Counted from the stretch's first letter, positions 36,415 through 51,400 are shown. The stretch: DNA of 64,000 nucleotides from JAEUPI01 sp963814435 (GCA_963814435.1 CAWFCV010000033.1:1-64000); one strand, 5' to 3'. Made by a program: numbers and translations. The notes: generated from the sequence alone by a model not told the origin.

Positions 36415-39400
36415 ATGCCCACCATGAACAAAATGCAATTTGGAACCGTCTCCGAAATCTGGGGCAAGGCATGGGTGCGTCAGCCCCAGGGTGGATTCCG
36501 CGTGCTGCACGTGGGCGACGTGCTGGTGAAGGGCGACGTGGTACTGACGGCGCAGAACGCGATCGTGCGGCTCGACGAATCCGATGCGGCGCCCGCGACG
36601 AACGTCGCAGCCAGGGCCGCCGCCAAACCGGCCGTTCTCGACGACGTGGATCGCGTCATCGATGCTGTCAACCGTGGCGAGCCGCGCGAGGCGCCCGCAG
36701 CGGGACTGGCCGGTGGCGACGGCAGTGGACTCGAGCCCGGTTTTCGCGTCGAACGCATCGCCGAACTGCTGACGCCGGCTGAGCTGGCGCTGCCGCGCGT
36801 GGATGGCGAGCAGCGCGAGATTCGCCTGGTCGAGTCCAATCCTCCGCCGGAATTGACGACCGGCGTGCTGGCGCTGAGCCCGACCGACATCCAGGCCTTC
36901 GAGCAGGGCCCCAACGTCGCCATCGGGCTGACGGCGCCCACCGGCACGACGCTGGTTCGGATCGACACCGTGCCCTCGATCGGGCAACTGGTGATGGCCA
37001 ACGGCACGCCGGTGACACCGGGTGCCACGCTGACAACGACACAGCTGAGCGGCCTGGTCTACGTGCCGCCCGCCGACTATCTGCCGGGCAGCCCGGTGGG
37101 CGTCGTCCGCTACACGGTGAGCAACGGGCCCGCCGTGGCCACCGGCGTGGTCAACATCGACGTCATCGCCGTCAACGACGCACCGGTGGCGGTGGCCGGA
37201 GCCGCCAGCGGCAACGAAGACAGCACGATCCCCGTTGCGCTGCTGGGCACCGACATCGACGGCACGATCGCGAGCGTCGTGGTCGACCGCCTGCCGACGT
37301 TCGGCACATTGCTGCTGACCGACGGCGTGACGCCGGTTGTGCTTGGCCAAAACCTGTCGAGTGCGCAGGCCGCCAGCCTGCTGTTCCGCCCCGACGCGAA
37401 CCAGTTCGGCAACACGTCGATCGGCTTCTCGGTGATCGACAACGCCGGCGCGGTGTCGACGAGCGCCAACTGGTCGCTGAGCGTTACGGCGGTCGATGAC
37501 GCACCGTCGGCCAACGCGGACACGTTCACGGTGGCCGAGGACGGATCGGTGTCGATCGATGTGCTCGGCAACGACGCGGACGCCGAAGGCAGCCCGCTCG
37601 CCATCACGCACGTCAACGGCAGCGCGCTCGTCGACGGTGGGCCCTCGGTCGCGGTGGCCCACGGCAGCGTGCAGCTGGCCGGTGGCCAACTGGTGTTCAC
37701 GCCGGCGCCCGACTACAACGGGCGGGTCACGCTTCACATACACCGTCTCCGACGGCGTCAACGCCACCACGGTCAACGTGAACGGCAACGTCACGCCGAC
37801 GGGCGACGCACCGGTCGCGCAGCCCGACAGCTTCACCGTGGCCGAGGATGGCTCGGTCGCGATCAACGTGCGCGGCAACGACGTCGACGTCGACGGCGAC
37901 ACGCTCACCGTCACGCGGGTCAACGGCAGCCCGATCAGCGAAGGTGGCGCGGCCGTCGCGGTGCCCAACGGCAGCGTGCAGCTCATCGGCGGCCAGCTCG
38001 TGTTCACGCCGGCGCCGAACTACAACGGACCGGCCGGTTTCACCTACACGGTGTCGGACGGCACGAACGCGGTCACGGCAAACGTGACCGGCAGCGTGAG
38101 TGCCGTGATCGACTCGACCACCGTCACGCTGTCCTCGCCGACCAACGGCGCCGCCCTCGTCGAGGGCGGCTCGATCACCTACGCCGCCACCGTCGGCGCC
38201 CCGGTCACCGGCTCCGACCTGGTGCTCACCCTGTCCAACGGCCAGTCGATCACCATCCCGGTCGGCGCCTCCACCGGCAGCGTGACTTTCACGCTGCGCC
38301 CCGACGACGCCTATGCCCAGGGCACCGACTCGCTCAGCGTGTCCATCGCCAGCACCGCGGGCGCCAGCTTCGAGGCCGTCTCGGCCACCGGCACCGTGGC
38401 CAACACCATCGTCGACGATACCGACTCGACCACCGTCACGCTGTCCTCGCCGACCAACGGCGCCGCCCTCGTCGAGGGCGGCTCGATCACCTACGCCGCC
38501 ACCGTCGGCGCCCCGGTCACCGGCTCCGACCTGGTGCTCACCCTGTCCAACGGCCAGTCGATCACCATCCCGGTCGGCGCCTCCACCGGCAGCGTGACTT
38601 TCACGCTGCGCCCCGACGACGCCTATGCCCAGGGCACCGACTCGCTCAGCGTGTCCATCGCCAGCACCGCGGGCGCCAGCTTCGAGGCCGTCTCGGCCAC
38701 CGGCACCGTGGCCAACACCATCGTCGACGATACCGACTCGACCACCGTCACGCTGTCCTCGCCGACCAACGGCGCCGCCCTCGTCGAGGGCGGCTCGATC
38801 ACCTACGCCGCCACCGTCGGCGCCCCGGTCACCGGCTCCGACCTGGTGCTCACCCTGTCCAACGGCCAGTCGATCACCATCCCGGTCGGCGCCTCCACCG
38901 GCAGCGTGACTTTCACGCTGCGCCCCGACGACGCCTATGCCCAGGGCACCGACTCGCTCAGCGTGTCCATCGCCAGCACCGCGGGCGCCAGCTTCGAGGC
39001 CGTCTCGGCCACCGGCACCGTGGCCAACACCATCGTCGACGATACCGACTCGACCACCGTCACGCTGTCCTCGCCGACCAACGGCGCCGCCCTCGTCGAG
39101 GGCGGCTCGATCACCTACGCCGCCACCGTCGGCGCCCCGGTCACCGGCTCCGACCTGGTGCTCACCCTGTCCAACGGCCAGTCGATCACCATCCCGGTCG
39201 GCGCCTCCACCGGCAGCGTGACTTTCACGCTGCGCCCCGACGACGCCTATGCCCAGGGCACCGACTCGCTCAGCGTGTCCATCGCCAGCACCGCGGGCGC
39301 CAGCTTCGAGGCCGTCTCGGCCACCGGCACCGTGGCCAACACCATCGTCGACGATACCGACTCGACCACCGTCACGCTGTCCTCGCCGACCAACGGCGCC

Positions 39401-42400
39401 GCCCTCGTCGAGGGCGGCTCGATCACCTACGCCGCCACCGTCGGCGCCCCGGTCACCGGCTCCGACCTGGTGCTCACCCTGTCCAACGGCCAGTCGATCA
39501 CCATCCCGGTCGGCGCCTCCACCGGCAGCGTGACTTTCACGCTGCGCCCCGACGACGCCTATGCCCAGGGCACCGACTCGCTCAGCGTGTCCATCGCCAG
39601 CACCGCGGGCGCCAGCTTCGAGGCCGTCTCGGCCACCGGCACCGTGGCCAACACCATCGTCGACGATACCGACTCGACCACCGTCACGCTGTCCTCGCCG
39701 ACCAACGGCGCCGCCCTCGTCGAGGGCGGCTCGATCACCTACGCCGCCACCGTCGGCGCCCCGGTCACCGGCTCCGACCTGGTGCTCACCCTGTCCAACG
39801 GCCAGTCGATCACCATCCCGGTCGGCGCCTCCACCGGCAGCGTGACTTTCACGCTGCGCCCCGACGACGCCTATGCCCAGGGCACCGACTCGCTCAGCGT
39901 GTCCATCGCCAGCACCGCGGGCGCCAGCTTCGAGGCCGTCTCGGCCACCGGCACCGTGGCCAACACCATCGTCGACGATACCGACTCGACCACCGTCACG
40001 CTGTCCTCGCCGACCAACGGCGCCGCCCTCGTCGAGGGCGGCTCGATCACCTACGCCGCCACCGTCGGCGCCCCGGTCACCGGCTCCGACCTGGTGCTCA
40101 CCCTGTCCAACGGCCAGTCGATCACCATCCCGGTCGGCGCCTCCACCGGCAGCGTGACTTTCACGCTGCGCCCCGACGACGCCTATGCCCAGGGCACCGA
40201 CTCGCTCAGCGTGTCCATCGCCAGCACCGCGGGCGCCAGCTTCGAGGCCGTCTCGGCCACCGGCACCGTGGCCAACACCATCGTCGACGACGCCGACTCG
40301 ACCACCGTCACGCTGTCCTCGCCGACCAACGGCGCCGCCCTCGTCGAGGGCGGCTCGATCACCTACGCCGCCACCGTCGGCGCCCCGGTCACCGGCTCCG
40401 ACCTGGTGCTCACCCTGTCCAACGGCCAGTCGATCACCATCCCGGTCGGCGCCTCCACCGGCAGCGTGACTTTCACGCTGCGCCCCGACGACGCCTATGC
40501 CCAGGGCACCGACTCGCTCAGCGTGTCCATCGCCAGCACCGCGGGCGCCAGCTTCGAGGCCGTCTCGGCCACCGGCACCGTGGCCAACACCATCGTCGAC
40601 GATACCGACTCGACCACCGTCACGCTGTCCTCGCCGACCAACGGCGCCGCCCTCGTCGAGGGCGGCTCGATCACCTACGCCGCCACCGTCGGCGCCCCGG
40701 TCACCGGCTCCGACCTGGTGCTCACCCTGTCCAACGGCCAGTCGATCACCATCCCGGTCGGCGCCTCCACCGGCAGCGTGACTTTCACGCTGCGCCCCGA
40801 CGACGCCTATGCCCAGGGCACCGACTCGCTCAGCGTGTCCATCGCCAGCACCGCGGGCGCCAGCTTCGAGGCCGTCTCGGCCACCGGCACCGTGGCCAAC
40901 ACCATCGTCGACGATACCGACTCGACCACCGTCACGCTGTCCTCGCCGACCAACGGCGCCGCCCTCGTCGAGGGCGGCTCGATCACCTACGCCGCCACCG
41001 TCGGCGCCCCGGTCACCGGCTCCGACCTGGTGCTCACCCTGTCCAACGGCCAGTCGATCACCATCCCGGTCGGCGCCTCCACCGGCAGCGTGACTTTCAC
41101 GCTGCGCCCCGACGACGCCTATGCCCAGGGCACCGACTCGCTCAGCGTGTCCATCGCCAGCACCGCGGGCGCCAGCTTCGAGGCCGTCTCGGCCACCGGC
41201 ACCGTGGCCAACACCATCGTCGACGATACCGACTCGACCACCGTCACGCTGTCCTCGCCGACCAACGGCGCCGCCCTCGTCGAGGGCGGCTCGATCACCT
41301 ACGCCGCCACCGTCGGCGCCCCGGTCACCGGCTCCGACCTGGTGCTCACCCTGTCCAACGGCCAGTCGATCACCATCCCGGTCGGCGCCTCCACCGGCAG
41401 CGTGACTTTCACGCTGCGCCCCGACGACGCCTATGCCCAGGGCACCGACTCGCTCAGCGTGTCCATCGCCAGCACCGCGGGCGCCAGCTTCGAGGCCGTC
41501 TCGGCCACCGGCACCGTGGCCAACACCATCGTCGACGATACCGACTCGACCACCGTCACGCTGTCCTCGCCGACCAACGGCGCCGCCCTCGTCGAGGGCG
41601 GCTCGATCACCTACGCCGCCACCGTCGGCGCCCCGGTCACCGGCTCCGACCTGGTGCTCACCCTGTCCAACGGCCAGTCGATCACCATCCCGGTCGGCGC
41701 CTCCACCGGCAGCGTGACTTTCACGCTGCGCCCCGACGACGCCTATGCCCAGGGCACCGACTCGCTCAGCGTGTCCATCGCCAGCACCGCGGGCGCCAGC
41801 TTCGAGGCCGTCTCGGCCACCGGCACCGTGGCCAACACCATCGTCGACGATACCGACTCGACCACCGTCACGCTGTCCTCGCCGACCAACGGCGCCGCCC
41901 TCGTCGAGGGCGGCTCGATCACCTACGCCGCCACCGTCGGCGCCCCGGTCACCGGCTCCGACCTGGTGCTCACCCTGTCCAACGGCCAGTCGATCACCAT
42001 CCCGGTCGGCGCCTCCACCGGCAGCGTGACTTTCACGCTGCGCCCCGACGACGCCTATGCCCAGGGCACCGACTCGCTCAGCGTGTCCATCGCCAGCACC
42101 GCGGGCGCCAGCTTCGAGGCCGTCTCGGCCACCGGCACCGTGGCCAACACCATCGTCGACGATACCGACTCGACCACCGTCACGCTGTCCTCGCCGACCA
42201 ACGGCGCCGCCCTCGTCGAGGGCGGCTCGATCACCTACGCCGCCACCGTCGGCGCCCCGGTCACCGGCTCCGACCTGGTGCTCACCCTGTCCAACGGCCA
42301 GTCGATCACCATCCCGGTCGGCGCCTCCACCGGCAGCGTGACTTTCACGCTGCGCCCCGACGACGCCTATGCCCAGGGCACCGACTCGCTCAGCGTGTCC

Positions 42401-45400
42401 ATCGCCAGCACCGCGGGCGCCAGCTTCGAGGCCGTCTCGGCCACCGGCACCGTGGCCAACACCATCGTCGACGATACCGACTCGACCACCGTCACGCTGT
42501 CCTCGCCGACCAACGGCGCCGCCCTCGTCGAGGGCGGCTCGATCACCTACGCCGCCACCGTCGGCGCCCCGGTCACCGGCTCCGACCTGGTGCTCACCCT
42601 GTCCAACGGCCAGTCGATCACCATCCCGGTCGGCGCCTCCACCGGCAGCGTGACTTTCACGCTGCGCCCCGACGACGCCTATGCCCAGGGCACCGACTCG
42701 CTCAGCGTGTCCATCGCCAGCACCGCGGGCGCCAGCTTCGAGGCCGTCTCGGCCACCGGCACCGTGGCCAACACCATCGTCGACGATACCGACTCGACCA
42801 CCGTCACGCTGTCCTCGCCGACCAACGGCGCCGCCCTCGTCGAGGGCGGCTCGATCACCTACGCCGCCACCGTCGGCGCCCCGGTCACCGGCTCCGACCT
42901 GGTGCTCACCCTGTCCAACGGCCAGTCGATCACCATCCCGGTCGGCGCCTCCACCGGCAGCGTGACTTTCACGCTGCGCCCCGACGACGCCTATGCCCAG
43001 GGCACCGACTCGCTCAGCGTGTCCATCGCCAGCACCGCGGGCGCCAGCTTCGAGGCCGTCTCGGCCACCGGCACCGTGGCCAACACCATCGTCGACGACG
43101 CCGACTCGACCACCGTCACGCTGTCCTCGCCGACCAACGGCGCCGCCCTCGTCGAGGGCGGCTCGATCACCTACGCCGCCACCGTCGGCGCCCCGGTCAC
43201 CGGCTCCGACCTGGTGCTCACCCTGTCCAACGGCCAGTCGATCACCATCCCGGTCGGCGCCTCCACCGGCAGCGTGACTTTCACGCTGCGCCCCGACGAC
43301 GCCTATGCCCAGGGCACCGACTCGCTCAGCGTGTCCATCGCCAGCACCGCGGGCGCCAGCTTCGAGGCCGTCTCGGCCACCGGCACCGTGGCCAACACCA
43401 TCGTCGACGACGCCGACTCGACCACCGTCACGCTGTCCTCGCCGACCAACGGCGCCGCCCTCGTCGAGGGCGGCTCGATCACCTACGCCGCCACCGTCGG
43501 CGCCCCGGTCACCGGCTCCGACCTGGTGCTCACCCTGTCCAACGGCCAGTCGATCACCATCCCGGTCGGCGCCTCCACCGGCAGCGTGACTTTCACGCTG
43601 CGCCCCGACGACGCCTATGCCCAGGGCACCGACTCGCTCAGCGTGTCCATCGCCAGCACCGCGGGCGCCAGCTTCGAGGCCGTCTCGGCCACCGGCACCG
43701 TGGCCAACACCATCGTCGACGATACCGACTCGACCACCGTCACGCTGTCCTCGCCGACCAACGGCGCCGCCCTCGTCGAGGGCGGCTCGATCACCTACGC
43801 CGCCACCGTCGGCGCCCCGGTCACCGGCTCCGACCTGGTGCTCACCCTGTCCAACGGCCAGTCGATCACCATCCCGGTCGGCGCCTCCACCGGCAGCGTG
43901 ACTTTCACGCTGCGCCCCGACGACGCCTATGCCCAGGGCACCGACTCGCTCAGCGTGTCCATCGCCAGCACCGCGGGCGCCAGCTTCGAGGCCGTCTCGG
44001 CCACCGGCACCGTGGCCAACACCATCGTCGACGACGCCGACTCGACCACCGTCACGCTGTCCTCGCCGACCAACGGCGCCGCCCTCGTCGAGGGCGGCTC
44101 GATCACCTACGCCGCCACCGTCGGCGCCCCGGTCACCGGCTCCGACCTGGTGCTCACCCTGTCCAACGGCCAGTCGATCACCATCCCGGTCGGCGCCTCC
44201 ACCGGCAGCGTGACTTTCACGCTGCGCCCCGACGACGCCTATGCCCAGGGCACCGACTCGCTCAGCGTGTCCATCGCCAGCACCGCGGGCGCCAGCTTCG
44301 AGGCCGTCTCGGCCACCGGCACCGTGGCCAACACCATCGTCGACGATGCCGACTCGACCACCGTCACGCTGTCCTCGCCGACCAACGGCGCCGCCCTCGT
44401 CGAGGGCGGCTCGATCACCTACGCCGCCACCGTCGGCGCCCCGGTCACCGGCTCCGACCTGGTGCTCACCCTGTCCAACGGCCAGTCGATCACCATCCCG
44501 GTCGGCGCCTCCACCGGCAGCGTGACTTTCACGCTGCGCCCCGACGACGCCTATGCCCAGGGCACCGACTCGCTCAGCGTGTCCATCGCCAGCACCGCGG
44601 GCGCCAGCTTCGAGGCCGTCTCGGCCACCGGCACCGTGGCCAACACCATCGTCGACGATACCGACTCGACCACCGTCACGCTGTCCTCGCCGACCAACGG
44701 CGCCGCCCTCGTCGAGGGCGGCTCGATCACCTACGCCGCCACCGTCGGCGCCCCGGTCACCGGCTCCGACCTGGTGCTCACCCTGTCCAACGGCCAGTCG
44801 ATCACCATCCCGGTCGGCGCCTCCACCGGCAGCGTGACTTTCACGCTGCGCCCCGACGACGCCTATGCCCAGGGCACCGACTCGCTCAGCGTGTCCATCG
44901 CCAGCACCGCGGGCGCCAGCTTCGAGGCCGTCTCGGCCACCGGCACCGTGGCCAACACCATCGTCGACGACGCCGACTCGACCACCGTCACGCTGTCCTC
45001 GCCGACCAACGGCGCCGCCCTCGTCGAGGGCGGCTCGATCACCTACGCCGCCACCGTCGGCGCCCCGGTCACCGGCTCCGACCTGGTGCTCACCCTGTCC
45101 AACGGCCAGTCGATCACCATCCCGGTCGGCGCCTCCACCGGCAGCGTGACTTTCACGCTGCGCCCCGACGACGCCTATGCCCAGGGCACCGACTCGCTCA
45201 GCGTGTCCATCGCCAGCACCGCGGGCGCCAGCTTCGAGGCCGTCTCGGCCACCGGCACCGTGGCCAACACCATCGTCGACGACGCCGACTCGACCACCGT
45301 CACGCTGTCCTCGCCGACCAACGGCGCCGCCCTCGTCGAGGGCGGCTCGATCACCTACGCCGCCACCGTCGGCGCCCCGGTCACCGGCTCCGACCTGGTG

Positions 45401-48400
45401 CTCACCCTGTCCAACGGCCAGTCGATCACCATCCCGGTCGGCGCCTCCACCGGCAGCGTGACTTTCACGCTGCGCCCCGACGACGCCTATGCCCAGGGCA
45501 CCGACTCGCTCAGCGTGTCCATCGCCAGCACCGCGGGCGCCAGCTTCGAGGCCGTCTCGGCCACCGGCACCGTGGCCAACACCATCGTCGACGATGCCGA
45601 CTCGACCACCGTCACGCTGTCCTCGCCGACCAACGGCGCCGCCCTCGTCGAGGGCGGCTCGATCACCTACGCCGCCACCGTCGGCGCCCCGGTCACCGGC
45701 TCCGACCTGGTGCTCACCCTGTCCAACGGCCAGTCGATCACCATCCCGGTCGGCGCCTCCACCGGCAGCGTGACTTTCACGCTGCGCCCCGACGACGCCT
45801 ATGCCCAGGGCACCGACTCGCTCAGCGTGTCCATCGCCAGCACCGCGGGCGCCAGCTTCGAGGCCGTCTCGGCCACCGGCACCGTGGCCAACACCATCGT
45901 CGACGACGCCGACTCGACCACCGTCACGCTGTCGGGCTCGGCCAGTGCGGTCGAAGGCACCAACGGCAGCTACACCGTCTCGCTAACCAGTCCCGCAGGC
46001 ATCGACGTCACCATCAACCTCGCCTACAGCGGCACCGCGGCCAACGGCGTGGACTACACAGGAGTGGCCTCGGTCACCATCCCCGCAGGCGCGTCCAGCG
46101 TGACCTTCGACATCGCCACGCTCGACGACGCCTTCGCCGAGAGCGGCGAGAACTTCACCGTCAGCCTGGCCTCGGCCAGCGGCGGCAACTTCGAGAACCT
46201 GATTCTCAGCGGCAGCGCCAGCAGCGTGACCACTGCGATCGTCGACGAAGTCGTGCCAGACACTGTGCTGGTGAGCCTCGCCGGCCCGGCCACCGTGACC
46301 GAAGGTGCTTCGACCGGCAACTACACCGTCACGTTGGGCCAGGCTGCCGTCACCGCGGTGACCGTCAACCTCACCTACTCCGGCAGCGCCGCCAACGGCA
46401 GCGACTACACCGGCGTGGTCAGCGTCACCATACCCGCCGGCGCGGTCAGCGCCACTTTCAACCTGGCCACGCTCGATGACGCCTTCGCCGACAGCGGCGA
46501 GACCATCGTCGTCGGCCTGGGCACGATCTCAGGCGGCGGCTTCGAGGCCATCGCCGCCAACCCCGCCAGCAACTCCGTCACCACCACCATCGCCGACGAG
46601 GCCGTGCCCGACATCACCACCGTGTCTCTCGGCGCCACGGCTTCGGTGGCCGAGGGCGGCAGCATCGTCTACACCGCCACGCTGACCAACCCGGCGCAGA
46701 CTCCGGTGACGGTGACGATCACCGGTGGCTTCACGATCGACATCGCCGCCGGCAGCACCACCGGCAGCACCACCGTGGCCGCGCCGAGCGACGACGTCTT
46801 CATCGACGCCGGCTCGGTGAGCCGCAGCATCACATCGGCCACCGGCGGCAACTTCGAGAGCCTGGTGACCAATCCGGCCGCAGCAACGACAACGATCACG
46901 GACACCATCGACACCACCACGCTGAGCCTCACTGGCGCAGCCACCATCGTCGAGGGCAGCAGCGGGACCTACACCGTCTCGCTGACCAGCCCGGCGGCCA
47001 CCGCAGTCACCATCAACTTGAGTTACGCCGGCACCGCCAGCAACGGCACCGACTACACCGGGGTGGCCTCGGTCACCATTCCTGCGGGCTCCTCCAGCGC
47101 CACTTTCAACATCGCCACGATCGACGATGCGCTGGCCGAGTCAGGCGATGCCTTCACCGTCAGCGTCACCTCGGCCAGCGGCGGCAATTTCGAGAACCTG
47201 GTTCTCAGTGGCAGCGCCGACAGCGTGACCACGGCGATCGTCGACGAGGCGGTGCCCGACACGGTGCTGGTGAGCCTGTCCGGCCCGGCCACGGTCACCG
47301 AGGGTGCCACCACCGGCAACTACACGCTCACGCTCGGCCAGGCGGCAGTCACCGCGGTGACCGTGAACCTGACCTACTCCGGCACCGCCGCCAACGGCAG
47401 CGACTACACCGGTTTGGTCAGCGTCACCATCCCGGCCGGCGCGGTGAGCGCGACCTTCAACCTGGCCACCCTCGACGACGCCTTCGCCGACAGCGGCGAG
47501 ACCATCGTCGTCGGCCTGGGCACGATCTCAGGCGGCGGCTTCGAGGCCATCGCCGCCAACCCCGCCAGCAACTCCGTCACTACCACCATCGCCGACGAGG
47601 CCGTGCCCGATACGGTGCTGGTCAGCATCACTGGACCGGCCAGCGTGACCGAAGGCGCCACGACCACCGCGTACACCGTCAGCTTGAGCCAGGCCGCAGT
47701 GACAGCGGTGACGGTCAATCTGAACTACGGCGGCACGGCCACCGGCGCAGGCAACGACTACACCGGCGTGGTGAGCGTCACCATTCCGGCGGGCTCCACC
47801 AGCGCGACCTTCACGCTGCCGACCACGAACGACCTGCTCGACGAACCCGACGAAACCATCGTGGTCTCACTGGGCGGCATCAGCGGCGGCGGCTTCGAGG
47901 CCATCGCCGCCCATCCGACCAACAACATCGTCACGACGACCATCGCCGACAACGATCCGACGCCGACGCTCGTGATCAACGACGTCACCGTCAACGAGGT
48001 GGCGGGCACGGCGACCTTCACGGTCACGCTGTCTGCCGCGTCGGGCCAGGCGGTCAGCGTCAACTACGCCACCGGCGGCGGCACCGCCACCGCGGGCAGC
48101 GATTACACCAGCACGACGGGTAGCCTGACATTCGCCGTCGGCGGACCGCTGACCCAGACCATCACGGTGCCGATCACCAACGATACGCTGACCGAGGTCA
48201 CCGAGACCTTCAACGTCACGCTGTCGGGCGCCGTCAACGCCACCATCGCCGACGCGACCGGCGTGGGCAGCATCGTCGACAACGACGCATCGCCGGTGCT
48301 CGACCTGGACGCCAACGATTCTTCAGGCGTCGCCGGCGCCAACTACAACACCACGTACACCGAGAACGGAGCCGCGGTGGCGATCGCCGATGCCGACGTG

Positions 48401-51400
48401 GCGATCAGCGACGTCGACTCGACGGCCATCACCGGCGCCACGATCACGCTGACCAACGCGCAGGCCGGCGACGTGCTGGCCGCAGGCTCGATGCCCGCGG
48501 GCATCACGGCCAACGTGGTGGGCAATACGGTCACGCTGTCCGGATCGGCCAGCATGGCCAGCTACCAGACGGCCATCCGCGCCATCACCTTCAACAACAC
48601 CGGCGAGAACCCCAGCACCACTGCGCGCAACATCACCGTGACGGTGACCGATGGCACCACCAGTTCCAACGCCGCCGTGACCACCGTCAACGTGGTGGCG
48701 GTCAACGACGCGCCCGACACCAACAACGTCAACGTCACCGGCAATGAAGACACGCTGATCAGCGTGGCGCTGTCCGGCTCCGATGTCGACGGCCCCGTGG
48801 TCGGGTTCGTCATCAGCAGCCTGCCGGCCAACGGCACGCTGTACGCTGATGCGGCTCAAACCGTGACCATTGCCGCCGGCGACGTCGTCACAGGGCCCGT
48901 CTACTTCAAACCCTACAGCGACTGGAACGGCTCGACCAGCTTCCAGTACGCTGCGCGCGACGGCGGCAGCCCGGTGCTGACCGATGCAACGCCCGCCACG
49001 GTGACCATCACCGTCAGCCCGGTGAACGACGGTGTGCCGGTGGCGGTCGCCGACACCTTCGGCACCGTGCTCGGATCGCCGATCACCATCACACAGGCAC
49101 AGTTGCTCGCCAACGACGTGTTGCGCGACCATGCCGCCATCACCGGCACGGGCGCGGTCAGCGGCGGCACGCTGGTCAACAACGGCAACGGCACGTACAC
49201 GTTCACGCCGTCGGCGGCCGGCGCCGGAAGCTTCAGCTACACGCTGACCGATGACGACGGCCAGACCAGCACGGCCACGGTGAACATCACCACCTTCGCC
49301 ACCCGCGACGACCTGGTCACGGTCTACGAAAGCGCACTGCCCAGTGGCACCGGCGGCGGTGTTCGCATGGTCAGCGGTAACCTGCTCAGCAACGACCCCG
49401 GCGCCACGTCGATCACCAGCGTCGGCGGTGTCACCGACGGCGGCGCCGCTGACCTCGACAGCCGCGCCGGCTATGTCGGCGTGCAGCAGGTGATCGGCGG
49501 CGTCAACGCCGGTGTGCTGACCGTCGACGTTTCAGGCGCGGGGTTGGGTGACTACACCTACACCCTCAACGACAACGTCGACCACAGCGCCGCGGCCAAC
49601 AACAACAGCCTTACGTCGGCGATCAGCTATGTCACCAACACCGGCAGCGGCAATGTGCAGGTCACGATTGTCGATGACCGCCCTCAAGCCTTCGACCGCA
49701 CGGTAGAGGTGACCGAGGACGCGCTGCCCGCGTACAACCTGGTGCTGGTGCTCGACGTGTCGGGCAGCATGACGTCACAGGGCGCGGGCGGTGAGGTACG
49801 CCAGGTCAACGCCGACGGTACGGTGACCATCACCACGCGCCTGGACATGGCCAAGGCGGCGCTGGTCGAGTTGGTGACGCAGTACTACAACCAGGCACAA
49901 GCCGTCTCGGTCAAGCTGATCACTTTCTCGTCGACGGCCACGATCCTAAATGGCAACGTGGCCTACACCGACAAGGCCACGCTCATCGCCGCAATCAACG
50001 GCATCACCGGTTCGGGCGGCACCGACTACACCGACGCACTGAATGCCACGAAGACGGCGTTCGGCACCGTCGACCCGGCCAAGCAGAACATCGTCTACTT
50101 CCTGTCCGACGGCGTGCCGACGGAGCAGGACACGACCAATCCCGCCACCTCGACCGGCTATGCCACGTTCGTCAACACCAACGGCATCAACTCGTACGGC
50201 GTGGGCATCGGCAGCGGCATCTCGAACACCGGCCCGTTGAATGGCATCCACAACGTCGACGGCGACGGCAACGGTGTGGTGGATCCGGCGATCATCGTGC
50301 CCGATCTGAACGAACTGGCCAACACCCTGATCTCCACGGTGCCCACCGGCACCGGCGGCAGCGTGGTCAGTGGCGGCGGCGTCAACAACGTGCTCGGCGC
50401 CGACGACGGCTACATCCAGACCGTCACCCTCGCGCTCGATACCGACGGCAATGCCGCCACGCCGCAGGTCAACGTGACATTCACCTACAACCCGGCGACC
50501 AACCAGATCAGCTGGCCCGGTGGCGTGCCGGCCGGGTCGCCGCTGACCGGCGACACGTTGACGCTCAACGGAACCAAGGGCTTCACCCATGGCACGCTGA
50601 CGTTCAACTTCGCCACCGGCGAGTACACCTACTTCACCAACGGCGTGGCAAACCAGGGCGACAGCTTCAACGTGCAGTATGTGGCGCGCGACAACGACGG
50701 CGACACGACGTCGCCGACCACGCTTACCTTCAGCGTCGTCGATGGTCATCCGAACGCGCGGCCGGACATCGACACACTCTTCGCCAACGAGACCAGCTAC
50801 ACCGGCAACGTGGTCAGCGGCCTCAGCACCGACGGCGGCATCGCGGTCGGCAGCCTGACCACCGACTTCAGCGCCCAGGGCTCGGGCGCGGACAAGGTGG
50901 TCGACGGGGCGCAGGTCACCTCGATCGTGTTCCAGGGGCAGGCCTTCAACCTCGCCACCAACGTCGGGCCGACCGCGGCGCTGGGCGGCACCTACTCGGT
51001 GACCAACGGCGTGCTGACCTGGACGCACGCCAGCAACGGCAGCAGCCTGCGCTTCACCAGCGACGGCGCCTACGAGTACGTGCCGACGGCCGCCGAAACG
51101 CCGAGTACGCCGTCGACCGGCCCGACCACCGTCACGCTGACCGGTGCGAATGCCAATGGCACGAGCCTGACGATCGGCGCACTGACGTTTACCGGCATCG
51201 CGCGCAATTCGGCTCTGGAGACGGCGGGGGTGCGTCGCACCAGTGGCGACGGCATCGGCGTCAACACCAGCAGCGGCGGCACCGATAACAACACCCGGAT
51301 CGGCAACCTCGAAACGCTGGTCATCCGCTTCGATACGGCGACCAATCCCTTTGGTGTCGAGAACGTCGTCATCGATCCCGACGACAGCAACAGCAACCTC

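Noticed and set aside
38111..45910. Possible CRISPR-like array (regular repeats)
   Set aside because: The repeats are 312 bp, directly adjacent and coding, with no unique spacers.
36397..46479. A 3360-codon open frame overlapping the adhesin in another phase
   Set aside because: Its first part is the genuine adhesin start. After about 37,722 it is an Arg/His-rich shadow that stays open only because the 312-bp repeat is a multiple of three with no stop in that frame.
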